The notes below the pieces were generated by a model. It was not told the DNA's origin. It did no database searches and worked only from the letters and a program-made list of their open reading frames with translations. A stretch of DNA of 64,000 nt, taken from positions 458,144 to 522,143 of the forward strand of contig NZ_CANPVT010000002.1 of the NCBI RefSeq assembly GCF_947581735.1, written 5' to 3'. Each line of letters opens with the position of its first letter. The stretch's first letter is position 1. The stretch comes from Candidatus Palauibacter soopunensis (GTDB lineage Bacteria; Gemmatimonadota; Gemmatimonadetes; Palauibacterales; Palauibacteraceae). Shown piece by piece: positions 8,272-16,883 of this stretch. Position numbers and translations under genes: made by a program.

Positions 8272-9729
8272 TCAGGAAGCCACGCGCCGTGCCTGGGCCC
8301 GCCCGAGCGCGACGGAGAGTACGATCCACATCCCGGCCAGCGGCGCCGTGGACATCGCGACCCACGCCAGCGTGAGGCCGAGCATCGCGAACAGGCTGTC
8401 GATTCCGGCGCCCGCGAGGTCGCCGCCCCGGTACAGGAAGACGTCGACGATCGGCTTCCCCTTGTACTTCTCCGCGGGTGGCACGACCGAGAACAGCGTC
8501 TCGCGCGAGGGCCGCGAGATCGCGTACCGCGTCGCGCGGTGGACGGCCTGGAAGATCATCATCACCCCGTAGATCGGCCACACGGCGAGCACGACGAACC
8601 CGAGCACGGTGACGAGCGGCAGGATGGCCAGCGTCCACCCGACACCGAGCTTCCGGATCAGGTGCGTTGTGATGAAGATCTGCGTCAGCAGGGTGCCGAG
8701 TTGCGCCAGCGAGTCGAAGTCGGCGAAGCTCCCGACGCGCTGGCTGAACGTGTCCGTGGCCCCGAGGATGACGTTCGCCTGGGTGAAGTAGATCAGCGTG
8801 TTCGAGATCGCCATGAACACGACCCAGAGGCCGACGCCGAGCAGGTAGGGCGAGGTGAACACGGCCCGCAACCCTTCCAGCGCCCCGCCCCCGATCCGCG
8901 TGCCCCCATCGCCTCGTCGCCGGGGTCCGGTTTCCGACGCCCCGCCGTCCGACGCCACCGGTCCGCCGGCCGGGTCCGCTCCGAGCCGGGACAGGTCCGA
9001 CGCCCCGGCCCTCCGGTCGAGGATCAGCATGACGGCGATCGCGAGCGCGAAGCAGCCGGCCCCGATGAGCATGAGACCGGCGGGCAGGTACGGACTCTCG
9101 GTCAGCCCGCTGACGAAGCTCGCGCCGCGCCCCCCCAGGAACGCCCCCAGCGTCCCGCCGATCCCGATGAAGGGGAACATCCTCTTCCCCTGATCGACGT
9201 CGAACACGTCGACCATGAAGGACCAGAATACGCTGGTCGAGAAGAGGTTGATGACGCTCAGCCACACGTAGAAGGTGTAGCCGACGCCCCGCGCGAGGCC
9301 GGTCTCCGCGTCGGTGCCGATGAGTCCGCCGCCCGCCCGCACGTCCTGGATCAGCAGCGTCGCGAAGCCGATCAGGCAGGCAATGACGAACAGGTACGCG
9401 ACCGGAATGAAGCGCCGCCGGTTCGTGCGCGCGACGACGCCTCCGAAGATGAGGACCGCGAACAGGGAGGCCACCGACGTCACGGCGAAGAGCCAGCGCA
9501 GGTCGTCCATACCGCGGGCGACCCCCATCGCCTCCCGCACCGGACGGAGGAAGAAGTAGCCGCAGAGGACGAGAAAGAAGAAGAGTGCGGACAATACCGC
9601 GAGCCCGAACTCGCCCCGCCTCATGTTGAGGATCCGCCGGGCGGCGCCGATGATACGTTCTCCCAAGCTGGCCACGTTCGCTCCCACCGTTAGGTTCCCG
9701 GATCCTCTGAAGAGAATCCCTTTTTCCAT
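8272..9729 (-). CDS. Npt/TLC-like (ATP/ADP-translocase superfamily) multi-pass transporter, paralogue A
   Basis: About 485 residues with roughly 12 hydrophobic segments. The N-terminal FFFLVLCGYFFLRPVREAMG matches the LRPxRD-type region of the NTP/NDP exchanger (TLC/Npt) family and the related MFS-like proteins of free-living bacteria. A Gly/Ser/Arg-rich loop (about residues 245-275) separates two six-helix halves. The cargo cannot be deduced; nucleotide exchange is not proven for free-living members. It is clearly homologous to the divergent gene at 9751 (FLRPVRE versus VIRPIRE, SVFWSFM in both). ATG 9729 leaves only 21 bases to that gene; in-frame GTGs at 9687 and 9675 are alternative starts. 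No clear ribosome site decides this. Confidence 0.7.
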   Translation of the reverse strand: MEKGILFRGSGNLTVGANVASLGERIIGAARRILNMRRGEFGLAVLSALFFFLVLCGYFFLRPVREAMGVARGMDDLRWLFAVTSVASLFAVLIFGGVVARTNRRRFIPVAYLFVIACLIGFATLLIQDVRAGGGLIGTDAETGLARGVGYTFYVWLSVINLFSTSVFWSFMVDVFDVDQGKRMFPFIGIGGTLGAFLGGRGASFVSGLTESPYLPAGLMLIGAGCFALAIAVMLILDRRAGASDLSRLGADPAGGPVASDGGASETGPRRRGDGGTRIGGGALEGLRAVFTSPYLLGVGLWVVFMAISNTLIYFTQANVILGATDTFSQRVGSFADFDSLAQLGTLLTQIFITTHLIRKLGVGWTLAILPLVTVLGFVVLAVWPIYGVMMIFQAVHRATRYAISRPSRETLFSVVPPAEKYKGKPIVDVFLYRGGDLAGAGIDSLFAMLGLTLAWVAMSTAPLAGMWIVLSVALGRAQARRVAS

Positions 9730-9750
9730 CGACCGGCAAGCAGAGCCACC

Positions 9751-11127
9751 ATGACCCCGCCCCCGGAGAGCGAACCGCACACGCTGGCCGCCAGGCTGAC
9801 GGGCGCCCGCCCGGAAGAGGCCGGGCTCGTACTCCTGTCGGCGCTCTACTTCTTCTTCATCCTGTCTGCGTACTACGTGATCCGGCCCATCCGCGAGGAG
9901 ATGGCCGTGGCGGGCGGGGTCGAGAACATCCCCTGGCTCTTCACGGGTACGCTGACGGCCATGCTTCTCGTGCACCCGATCTTCGCCGCGGTCGTGTCAC
10001 GGTGGACCCGCCGGCGGTTCGTGACCCTCACGTACCGCTTCTTCATGCTGAACCTGCTGGTCTACTTCGTGCTGCTGAGGGTCGTGACCGACGGCGACGC
10101 TTCCGTATGGATCGGCCGGACCTTCTTCGTCTGGATCAGCGTCTTCAACCTGTTCGTGGTTTCCGTCTTCTGGTCGTTCATGACCGACATCTTCCGGGAG
10201 CGCCAGAGCCGCCGCCTGTTCGGCCTCATCGGAGTCGGCGGAACCGTGGGGGGGATCGTGGGGTCCGCGATCACGGCCTTTCTGGTGGGGTTCCTGTCGC
10301 CCGCGACACTCCTCCTGTTCTCGGTGCTGCTGCTCGAGGGCGCGGTCGTCTGCCTCAAGGCCCTCGATTCGCGCTGCGCGACCTCCGCGGCCGCGGGTGA
10401 CGATTCGGGTGTCGCCGCCGGCGGCCGGCCGGACGTGGCGGGCGGCGAAGGCGAGATGGAGGAGGTGATCGGGGGTTCGGCGCTGGAGGGGATTCGGCGG
10501 GTCCTGGCGTCGCCCTACCTGCTCGGGATCGGCGCCTTCATGCTGCTGTTCACGATCGGTTCCACCTTCCTCTACAACATCCAGGCGGACATCATCTCCC
10601 GTACCTTCGCGACGGGCGCGGAGCGGACCTCGGTCTTCGCGCGCATCGATCTCTCGGTGAACATCCTCACGCTGTGTACTCAGCTCTTTCTGACGGGCCG
10701 CATCCTGAAGTGGCTCGGCGTGCGCCTGGCGCTCGGAATCCTCCCCGTGCTCAGCGTCCTCGGCTTCCTGACGCTCGGGGCGGCGCCGGTCTTCGCGGTG
10801 TTCGTCGTGTTCCAGGTGCTGCGAAGGGCGGGGAACTTCGCGCTCGCGGTGCCGACGCGGGAGGTGCTCTACACCGTCCTTCCGCGCCGCGACAAGTACA
10901 AGGCCAAGAACTTCAACGACCTGTTCGTCTACCGGGCGGGCGACCAGATCGGCGTGTGGTCCTTCGCCGGACTGCGAGCGCTCGGGCTGGGAAGCTCCGC
11001 GCTTGCGCTGACCATGGTCCCGCTTGCCGGGGTGTGGCTGCTGATCGCGCTGTGGCTGGGAAAGAAGCAGGCGGCGCTGGCTCGGAGTCCGGCCGGGCGT
11101 CGCGCGGAGGCGGGCGCGGCCAGCTAG
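9751..11127 (+). CDS. Npt/TLC-like multi-pass transporter, paralogue B
   Basis: A 458-residue membrane protein with about 12 predicted helices, homologous along its whole length to the divergently encoded gene at 8272-9729. Shared landmarks are LVLLSALYFFFILSAYYVIR then PIREEM, FVWISVFNLFVVSVFWSFM, a GVGGTVGGIVGS glycine turn after helix 4, and the second-half start LEGIRRVLASPYLLGIGAFM. The variable hydrophilic loop between the halves (AAAGDDSGVAAGGRP region) again differs in sequence. The two probably arose by duplication. The transported solute is unknown; the nucleotide-exchanger family name reflects homology only. Its stop is 7 bases from the convergent isomerase gene, with no visible terminator between. 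Confidence 0.7.
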   Translation: MTPPPESEPHTLAARLTGARPEEAGLVLLSALYFFFILSAYYVIRPIREEMAVAGGVENIPWLFTGTLTAMLLVHPIFAAVVSRWTRRRFVTLTYRFFMLNLLVYFVLLRVVTDGDASVWIGRTFFVWISVFNLFVVSVFWSFMTDIFRERQSRRLFGLIGVGGTVGGIVGSAITAFLVGFLSPATLLLFSVLLLEGAVVCLKALDSRCATSAAAGDDSGVAAGGRPDVAGGEGEMEEVIGGSALEGIRRVLASPYLLGIGAFMLLFTIGSTFLYNIQADIISRTFATGAERTSVFARIDLSVNILTLCTQLFLTGRILKWLGVRLALGILPVLSVLGFLTLGAAPVFAVFVVFQVLRRAGNFALAVPTREVLYTVLPRRDKYKAKNFNDLFVYRAGDQIGVWSFAGLRALGLGSSALALTMVPLAGVWLLIALWLGKKQAALARSPAGRRAEAGAAS

Positions 11128-11134
11128 CGGGGGT

Positions 11135-12040
11135 TCAGACGGCGCACAGCTCCACGGCTTCGCGCAGCGAGCGCAGGGGGTCGCCGCTCCGCGGGATGAA
11201 CTCGTGGGCCATGTATCCCTCGAAACCCGTGTCCGCGATCGCGCGCACGATCGGGGGATAGTTCAGTTCCTGCGTGTCGTCGATCTCGGCCCGACCCGGG
11301 ACCCCGCCGGTGTGGTAGTGGCCGATCCAGGGGCTCGCGTCCGTCAGCGTGCGGATGATGTCCCCTTCCATGATCTGCATGTGGTAGATGTCGTAGAGGA
11401 TCTTCACGCGGGGCGAGTCGACGGCCCGGATGATCTCGAGCGCGTAGTCCATGCGGTCGCCGATGTAGTCGACGTGTCCGCCGGGCTTCGAGTTGAGGAC
11501 CTCGACGAGGATCGTGACGCCCTCGGACTCGGCGATCGGGGCGCACGCCTCGAGGCAGCGTATGGAGTTCTCGATTCCGACGCCGTTCTCCATCCCGCGG
11601 CGGTTGCCGAAGAAGCAGATCACGTTGGGGACCGAGACGCGCGCGGCATGCGGGATGTGGCGCTCGAAGGCGTCGATGATGCCGGCGTGGTTTTTTGTCT
11701 CGTTCAGGCCGTCCTCGATCGTCCCGGCCGCCACGTCGCCGCACGAGACCGTGAGGCCGTGGTCGTGCGCGACGGACCATTCCTCGACGGTGAGCAGGTC
11801 CATCGCGGTGAGACCCATGTCGGCCACGCCCCGGCAGAAGGGGATGAGGGGAATCTCCTCGAAGCACCAGCGCGCCACGGACTGTGTGATGGTGTTGGCG
11901 GACCGGCGGGCGCCGGCGAGTGCCACGGCGGAGTTCGCCGTGCCGCCGACGAGGAGACCGAGCGAGGCGGCGCCCGTCGCGCGCAGGGCGTCGCGGCGGC
12001 TGACCGGCTTCCGGTCCGGGGGTACGGTCGGATCAGCCAT
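11135..12040 (-). CDS. Tat-exported hydroxypyruvate-isomerase-like TIM-barrel protein
   Basis: A 301-residue AP-endonuclease-2-like (sugar-phosphate isomerase) TIM barrel. The N-terminus VSRRDALRATGAASLGLLVGG is a twin-arginine signal, so the product probably folds with cofactor or metal and is exported. Closest in style to hydroxypyruvate isomerase (Hyi): VLVEVLNSKPGGHVDY-type Glu strand (ILVEVLN), KILYDIYHMQIMEGD (the Hyi-typical D-IYHMQ), WIGHYHTGGVPGR (substrate loop) and YMAHEFIPR (final Glu). Export argues against a simple glyoxylate-pathway role. It overlaps the upstream isomerase gene by 8 bases, forming a two-gene transcript from the promoter at 12918-12946. Confidence 0.85.
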   Translation of the reverse strand: MADPTVPPDRKPVSRRDALRATGAASLGLLVGGTANSAVALAGARRSANTITQSVARWCFEEIPLIPFCRGVADMGLTAMDLLTVEEWSVAHDHGLTVSCGDVAAGTIEDGLNETKNHAGIIDAFERHIPHAARVSVPNVICFFGNRRGMENGVGIENSIRCLEACAPIAESEGVTILVEVLNSKPGGHVDYIGDRMDYALEIIRAVDSPRVKILYDIYHMQIMEGDIIRTLTDASPWIGHYHTGGVPGRAEIDDTQELNYPPIVRAIADTGFEGYMAHEFIPRSGDPLRSLREAVELCAV

Positions 12041-12911
12041 CGAACGACGCGAGGTGCTCGTAGCTCGCGCGCACCGACCCGATCGGATCGCCCGGCGTGT
12101 CGTGCTCGACGAAGTAGTGGATGAGCCCCGCCTCGTCCGAGCGCTCGAAGATCGCCGCGAAGTCGATGACGCCCGCGCCCACGTCCACCATCTCGCCATC
12201 CGCCGTGCGGTCCTTCACGTGGCAGAGGTCGAAGCGGCCGGGGTACCGGCTGATGTAGTCGAACGGATCGCCGCCGCCGTGCACGAGCCAGTAGAAGTCG
12301 ACCTCGTAGCGGACCAGTTCCGGGTCCGTGTTCTCGATCATCACGTCGAGCAGGCGGAGACCGTCCACCTCCTCGAGTTCGAAGTCGTGGTTGTGATAGG
12401 CGAAGACGAGTCCGGCGTCTCGGCAGCGCGCCCCGAGTCCGTTGAATTCGTCCGCGAGCCACCGGTATCCGTCCACGAGGGCCGTTCCCGTGGCGCCGTC
12501 GTTTCCCGGCCGCTCGGGGCCCGCGAGGTAGGGGAGGACGAGGTACCGGTGTCCGATCTCGGCGGCCGCGTCGGCGGCTTCGTCGAAGCTCGACCGGAGT
12601 TCCTCGAGCGACAGGTGGGCCGCGGGGGCGGTGAGGCCTTCCGCTTCCAGCGCGGTCCGGATCTCGGCCGGCGAGCGGCCGAAGTAGCCGGCGAACTCCA
12701 CCTCGCCGTAGCCGATGCGGGCGACGGATGCGAGGGTCCGCTCGACATCGCGCGCCATCAGCGACCGCACCATGTAGAGCTGGAGCCCCCACGCCTCGGG
12801 GAGCGTCCGGGCCGCGGGGAGGGTCGGGGCCGCGGCGGCGGCCGCGCGTCCGGCACCCGTGAGGAGGAGTCCGGCTCCGAGCGAGTGCTGCACGAATCTC
12901 CGTCTGTCCAT
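12033..12911 (-). CDS. Exported sugar-phosphate isomerase/epimerase family protein
   Basis: A 292-residue TIM-barrel protein with a signal beginning MDRRRFVQHSLGAGLLLTGAG (twin-arginine type). The barrel shows WGLQLYMVRSLM, GYGEVEFAGYFG (metal Glu strand), YHNHDFELEEVDG (typical YHNHxxEF strand), VRYEVDFYWLVHGG (Asp-x-x-W) and CHVKDRT (HxKD strand). This pattern is frequent in secreted isomerases linked to sugar or inositol breakdown, though the substrate is unknown. It is the first gene of a pair with the Hyi-like gene. Upstream is a well-formed promoter whose -10 box is 6 bases before the ATG, with no ribosome site, suggesting leaderless translation. Confidence 0.85.
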   Translation of the reverse strand: MDRRRFVQHSLGAGLLLTGAGRAAAAAAPTLPAARTLPEAWGLQLYMVRSLMARDVERTLASVARIGYGEVEFAGYFGRSPAEIRTALEAEGLTAPAAHLSLEELRSSFDEAADAAAEIGHRYLVLPYLAGPERPGNDGATGTALVDGYRWLADEFNGLGARCRDAGLVFAYHNHDFELEEVDGLRLLDVMIENTDPELVRYEVDFYWLVHGGGDPFDYISRYPGRFDLCHVKDRTADGEMVDVGAGVIDFAAIFERSDEAGLIHYFVEHDTPGDPIGSVRASYEHLASFDG

Positions 12912-12917
12912 GCGCGC

Positions 12918-12946
12918 AATATGTCGCGCGCCCCGGCCGGCGTCGA
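12918..12946 (-). promoter_or_regulatory. Predicted leaderless promoter for the isomerase pair
   Basis: On the minus strand, TCGACG (12941-12946) is a 4/6 match to TTGACA. After 17 bases comes CATATT (12918-12923), a 4/6 match to TATAAT. Six bases later is the ATG at 12911. There is no purine-rich ribosome site, so transcription probably starts at or next to the start codon. Confidence 0.5.
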
Positions 12947-13079
12947 TCCGCTGCCCGACAGAATGCAGGGCCGCACGAATGCTGCGGGGCTTTTGCCGCG
13001 GGCTGCCGGGCCTATGTTGGCGGTGCGCGGCGGCGCCTCCGCCGTCCGCGCGCGTCGATGCGGGCCGGGAGGAGGGACT

Positions 13080-13694
13080 GTGAGACGGCGCAGGGCTCTC
13101 GAGATCATCGGTGTGGCCGCGGGCGCGCCGCTGCTGGCGCCGGGGAGCGCGGTGGCGGAGGCCCTGGCGCTCGGGCAGCGCATCCGGTCGGTGGCCGGCC
13201 CGGTCGGCGGCGCGCCGCCCGCGACGCTCACGCCCGCGCAGGCGCGGACGGTGACGGCGCTCGCCGAGGTCATCATCCCCCGGACCGACACGCCCGGCGC
13301 GAGCGAGGCGGGCGTTACCGCATTCGTCGATGCCCTCCTGACCGGTTGGCTGGACGCGTCGGACCGCGACCGGTTCCTTGCCGGCCTGGACGCCGTAGAC
13401 CCCACTGCCCGGGCGGCCCACGGCGCCGATTTCGCCGACTGCACGCCCGCGCAACAGACCGAACTCGTCGGACAGATGGACGAAGACCTCGACCGTCTCC
13501 GCCGGGATCCGGATGAAGACGAGCGGCAGACCTTCTTCTACGACATGAAGCGCTTCACGCTCGCCGGCTACTTCACCTCGCAGCCCGGCCTGCGCTCGCT
13601 GGGATACCGGATCATCCCCGGCGCCTTCGAGGGGTGCGTCATCCTCGACCAGTACGGCACCGGCGAGCGACGCCGAGGCGGAGGGCAGCCGTGA
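13080..13694 (+). CDS. Gluconate 2-dehydrogenase subunit 3 family protein (GMC partner)
   Basis: A 204-residue small subunit that accompanies membrane-linked or periplasmic FAD dehydrogenases of the gluconate dehydrogenase type. It starts at GTG 13080 behind a strong GGGAGGAGGG ribosome site, giving VRRRRALEIIGVAAGAPLLAP, a twin-arginine signal able to carry its partner across the membrane. Family landmarks are LTPAQARTVTALAEVIIPRT (near residue 58), GVTAFVDALL and FFYDMKRFTLAGYFTSQPG near the C-terminus. It overlaps the downstream GMC oxidoreductase gene by GTGA, consistent with a 1:1 complex. TATGTTG at 13013-13019 could be part of its promoter. Confidence 0.88.
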   Translation: MRRRRALEIIGVAAGAPLLAPGSAVAEALALGQRIRSVAGPVGGAPPATLTPAQARTVTALAEVIIPRTDTPGASEAGVTAFVDALLTGWLDASDRDRFLAGLDAVDPTARAAHGADFADCTPAQQTELVGQMDEDLDRLRRDPDEDERQTFFYDMKRFTLAGYFTSQPGLRSLGYRIIPGAFEGCVILDQYGTGERRRGGGQP

Positions 13695-15382
13695 GCCGCC
13701 GCCAGGACGTCTGGGACGCGATCGTCGTCGGCTCGGGGATCACCGGCGGCTGGGCCGCGAAGGAACTCACCGAACTCGGCCTACGCACGCTGGTGCTCGA
13801 GGCGGGGCCCATGATCGTCCCCGAGCGGGACTACGTCGAGCACGTGCCCCCGTACCGCATGCCGTACCGCGGCTGGAACGACCGCAAGGCGCTCGCCGCC
13901 GAGCAGCCCGTGCAGCGCGAGTGCTACGCATGCGACGAGATGGGCCGGAAGTTCTTCGTCAACGACATCGAGAACCCGTACACGACACCCGACGAGAAGC
14001 CGTTCCTGTGGATCCGGGGTCGCCAGGTCGGCGGGCGCTCGATCATGTGGGCGCGCCAGTCCTACCGCCTCAGCGACCTCGATTTCGAGGCCAACGCGCG
14101 CGACGGGATCGGCATCGACTGGCCGATCCGCTACGCGGAACTCGCTCCGTGGTATTCGTACGTCGAGGACTTCGTCGGGATCAGCGGGCAGCCCGAGGGG
14201 CTCCCGCAACTGCCCGACGGCGTCCTTCTGCCGCCCATGCAGATGACGTGCGTCGAGAACGCGGTGAAGGAGGCGATCGCGCGGGACTTCGGCGACACCC
14301 GGATGATGACGATCGGACGCACGGCCGTCCTCACCGTCGACCACAAGGGACGGAGCGCCTGCCACTACTGCGGTCCCTGCCACCGCGGCTGCCGCACCAG
14401 GAGCTACTTCAGTTCGCTCAGCGCCACCCTGCCGGCCGCCGAGGCCACCGGCCGAATGACGCTGCGACCGGACAGCGTCGTGCACAGCGTGATCTGGGAC
14501 CCCGCCCGCGGGCGCGTCACGGGGGTCCGCGTCATCGACCGGCAGACGGGCGAGGATCTGGAGTTCTTCGGCGAGATCGTGATGCTCGGCGCCTCGGCGC
14601 TCGAGTCGACCCGCATCCTCCTCAACTCGACGTCCGCCGACTTCCCGGACGGGCTGGCGAATTCGAGCGGGGTCCTCGGCCGCTATCTCATGGACCACAC
14701 GATGAGCACCGGCGCGAAGGCGAAGTTCCCCGGCTGGGAGAATCACGGCTACACCGGCGAGCGTCCGAACGGGATCTACATCCCCCGCTTCCGAAACGTG
14801 ACGGAACCATCGCCCGACTTCATCCGGGGCTACGGCTACCAGGGCTGGTCGACCCGGCAGGGCTGGAGCCGCGGCCTCGACATGCCCGGCTTCGGGGCGG
14901 ACTACAAGCGCCGGCTCACCGAACCCGGCGTGTGGGAGTTCGAACTCGGCGCCTTCGGCGAGTGTCTTCCGCGCGAGGAGAACTACATCGAACTCGACCC
15001 GGAGCGCGTCGATGCGTGGGGAATCCCGGCCCTGCGCATCCACTGCGAATGGGGCGACAACGAGCGCCTGATGATGCGGGACAGCGCGGACCGCGCCGCG
15101 GAAATGCTGGAGGCCGGCGGCGGCACGGACGTCGAGTTGCTGACCGAGATCACGGCGCCGGGACTCACGATCCACGAGATGGGGACGGCGCGGATGGGGC
15201 GGGATCCGGCGACCTCCGTCCTCAACGGCTTCAACCAGGCCTGGGACGCGCCGAACCTGTTCGTGATCGACGGCGCGGCGATGCCGTCCTCCGCCTGCCA
15301 GAACCCGTCACTCACCTACATGGCCCTCACCGCCCGCGCCTGCCACTACGCGCTCTGGGCAAAAAACCGCGCCGAACTCTAG
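13691..15382 (+). CDS. GMC-family FAD-dependent dehydrogenase (catalytic subunit)
   Basis: Oxidises an alcohol group of a sugar or sugar acid, passing electrons to the respiratory chain. The 563-residue enzyme starts at GTG 13691, overlapping its small-subunit gene. It has the FAD motif VVGSGITGGWAAKEL (residues 12-26). A four-Cys segment follows (C224, C227, C230, C234 in CHYCGPCHRGC), characteristic of gluconate-dehydrogenase-like GMC proteins. At the C-terminus are the catalytic His (IHEMGTARMG) and Asn (SSACQNPSLTYMAL). It has no signal of its own and probably rides through Tat with the subunit-3 protein. The substrate is unknown; the neighbouring exported isomerases suggest a sugar derivative. 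Its end overlaps the convergent aminotransferase stop. Confidence 0.92.
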   Translation: MSRRQDVWDAIVVGSGITGGWAAKELTELGLRTLVLEAGPMIVPERDYVEHVPPYRMPYRGWNDRKALAAEQPVQRECYACDEMGRKFFVNDIENPYTTPDEKPFLWIRGRQVGGRSIMWARQSYRLSDLDFEANARDGIGIDWPIRYAELAPWYSYVEDFVGISGQPEGLPQLPDGVLLPPMQMTCVENAVKEAIARDFGDTRMMTIGRTAVLTVDHKGRSACHYCGPCHRGCRTRSYFSSLSATLPAAEATGRMTLRPDSVVHSVIWDPARGRVTGVRVIDRQTGEDLEFFGEIVMLGASALESTRILLNSTSADFPDGLANSSGVLGRYLMDHTMSTGAKAKFPGWENHGYTGERPNGIYIPRFRNVTEPSPDFIRGYGYQGWSTRQGWSRGLDMPGFGADYKRRLTEPGVWEFELGAFGECLPREENYIELDPERVDAWGIPALRIHCEWGDNERLMMRDSADRAAEMLEAGGGTDVELLTEITAPGLTIHEMGTARMGRDPATSVLNGFNQAWDAPNLFVIDGAAMPSSACQNPSLTYMALTARACHYALWAKNRAEL

Positions 15383-16701
15383 GCGGAGGCGGCAAGCGCG
15401 TCGGCGATCTGCTCCATCTCCGCCATCGTGTTGTACATGTGCGGGCAGAGGCGGATGCCCGGGAACACGCCCCGGCGGAGCGCTCCGGCGACGCCGTGTT
15501 CCTCGTAGATGCGGTTGTAGATCTCCGTGTGATCGTCGACCCCCAGCTCCGCGATGACCACACCTCCGCCGAGGCCCGGAACGTCGGACGTGTGGAACTT
15601 CACGCCGGGGATGCGCTCGCGGATCGCCGCCTTGAGGCCGGCCGCGAGGGCACGCATGCGGGCCTCGATCGCCGCCGCCCCGATCGCCTCGTGGAACTCC
15701 ACCGTCGTCCCCACGCCCGCCACCGCCGCGTCGTCGCGCTGGCCGTACGTGCCGAACTTGTCTGCTCCGCCTCCCGCGACCGCGCCCTCCCAGCCCACGC
15801 CGACGTCGCTCGGCCACAACTCTGCGACACGTTCGGCCCGGACATAGAGGACCCCGGCTTCCTTGGGTCCGCAGAACCACTTGTGGGCGCTCCCGGTGTA
15901 CGAGTCGCAGCCCATGGCGTGCAGGTCGACTTCCACCGCGCCGAAGCTCTGGGCCCCGTCCATGTGCACGTAGATGCCGCGGTCGCGCGCGATGCTGCAC
16001 AGACGCTTCGCCGGCAGTTCGACCCCTGAGATGTTCGAGATCTGCGTGACCGCGAGGACGCGCGTCCGGTCGGTGAAGGCGCTCACGAAGGCGTCAATCA
16101 GTTCGTCTTCCGTCTCGGGCGTCGGCGGCGTCGTCACGCGGATCACCTTGTAGCCCCAGCGGTCGGCCCGGACGTCCCACGCCACGTTGTTCGTGGGATG
16201 GTTCTGGTCCCACAGCACGACCTCGTCGTCCGCCCCCAGCGTGAGTCCGTTGATGACGGTGTTGTTGCTCTCGGAGGTGTTGCGCGTGATCACGATCTCC
16301 TCGGGCGAGGCGCCCAGCAGCCGCGCGAGCGCATCCACGGACTTCGCGGCCAGCGCGTTGAACTTGGCCCGGTTGTGGAACGAGGCGTCCCGGTCGATGT
16401 CGCGCGTGTACCCGAACACCGCTTCCTGCACCGGCCAGGGAGAGGGACAGAGGTTCGCCGCGTTCACCAGGATGAGTCCGGGGCGGAGCGGGAACTGGGA
16501 CTTCACCATCTCCCAGAAGGACTCGTCCTCCGTCCCCATGAAGTCTCGCCGCGCTGACAGGTCCTCGAGGCCAAGGGTGGGCTTCGAGCGCGCGAAAGTC
16601 CACGCCGGCGTGGCCGCGAGGGCTGCGCCCGCGGCGGCACGCTTGAGGAATCGGCGACGGTCGGGCAGGCGGGTCGCGTCGGTGGGCGTGCGAGTCGTCA
16701 C
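15379..16701 (-). CDS. Tat-exported class V (isopenicillin-N-epimerase-like) PLP enzyme
   Basis: A 440-residue fold-type I PLP enzyme. GTG 16701 is chosen because GGGAGG lies 6 bases upstream. The N-terminus carries a twin-arginine signal (PDRRRFLKRAAAGAALAATPA), so the holoenzyme is probably exported. Core features are NAANLCPSPWPVQE near the substrate-binding start, ITRNTSESNNTVI (PLP-phosphate contact), YVHMDGAQSFGAV (Asp to pyridine N) and SAHKWFCGPKEAG with the Schiff-base Lys274. Relatives include cysteine-desulfurase-like and isopenicillin-N-epimerase-like proteins; the substrate is unknown. It is transcribed away from the S9 peptidase gene, with 182 bases between them. Confidence 0.88.
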   Translation of the reverse strand: MTTRTPTDATRLPDRRRFLKRAAAGAALAATPAWTFARSKPTLGLEDLSARRDFMGTEDESFWEMVKSQFPLRPGLILVNAANLCPSPWPVQEAVFGYTRDIDRDASFHNRAKFNALAAKSVDALARLLGASPEEIVITRNTSESNNTVINGLTLGADDEVVLWDQNHPTNNVAWDVRADRWGYKVIRVTTPPTPETEDELIDAFVSAFTDRTRVLAVTQISNISGVELPAKRLCSIARDRGIYVHMDGAQSFGAVEVDLHAMGCDSYTGSAHKWFCGPKEAGVLYVRAERVAELWPSDVGVGWEGAVAGGGADKFGTYGQRDDAAVAGVGTTVEFHEAIGAAAIEARMRALAAGLKAAIRERIPGVKFHTSDVPGLGGGVVIAELGVDDHTEIYNRIYEEHGVAGALRRGVFPGIRLCPHMYNTMAEMEQIADALAASA

Positions 16702-16883
16702 GGAAACCTCCCGGCTTGTGGGCCGCCGCATCCCGCGCGGCAGCCGCGGTCGTTCGCTGATGCAACATACGCCGCGTGACTTCGGGCGGCATGGGGGCGT
16801 GCGCGGTGGGGCGCGGTCTATGCACGCGGCGAGGCGCATCCCATGTTGCAAAAGGCCCCGCGCCCATCACACGAGGAGGTACC
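16702..16883. promoter_or_regulatory. Divergent promoter region with an inverted TGCAACAT pair
   Basis: This intergenic stretch serves both the aminotransferase (minus) and the S9 peptidase (plus). TGCAACAT at 16761-16768 and its exact complement ATGTTGCA at 16843-16850 lie 74 bases apart. On the minus strand the first site reads TATGTTG, 61 bases before the GTG. The second reads CATGTTG on the plus strand, 35 bases before the ATG. They could be -10 elements or one regulator's paired half-sites. No convincing -35 box was found. GAGGAGGT precedes the ATG at 16884. Confidence 0.35.
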
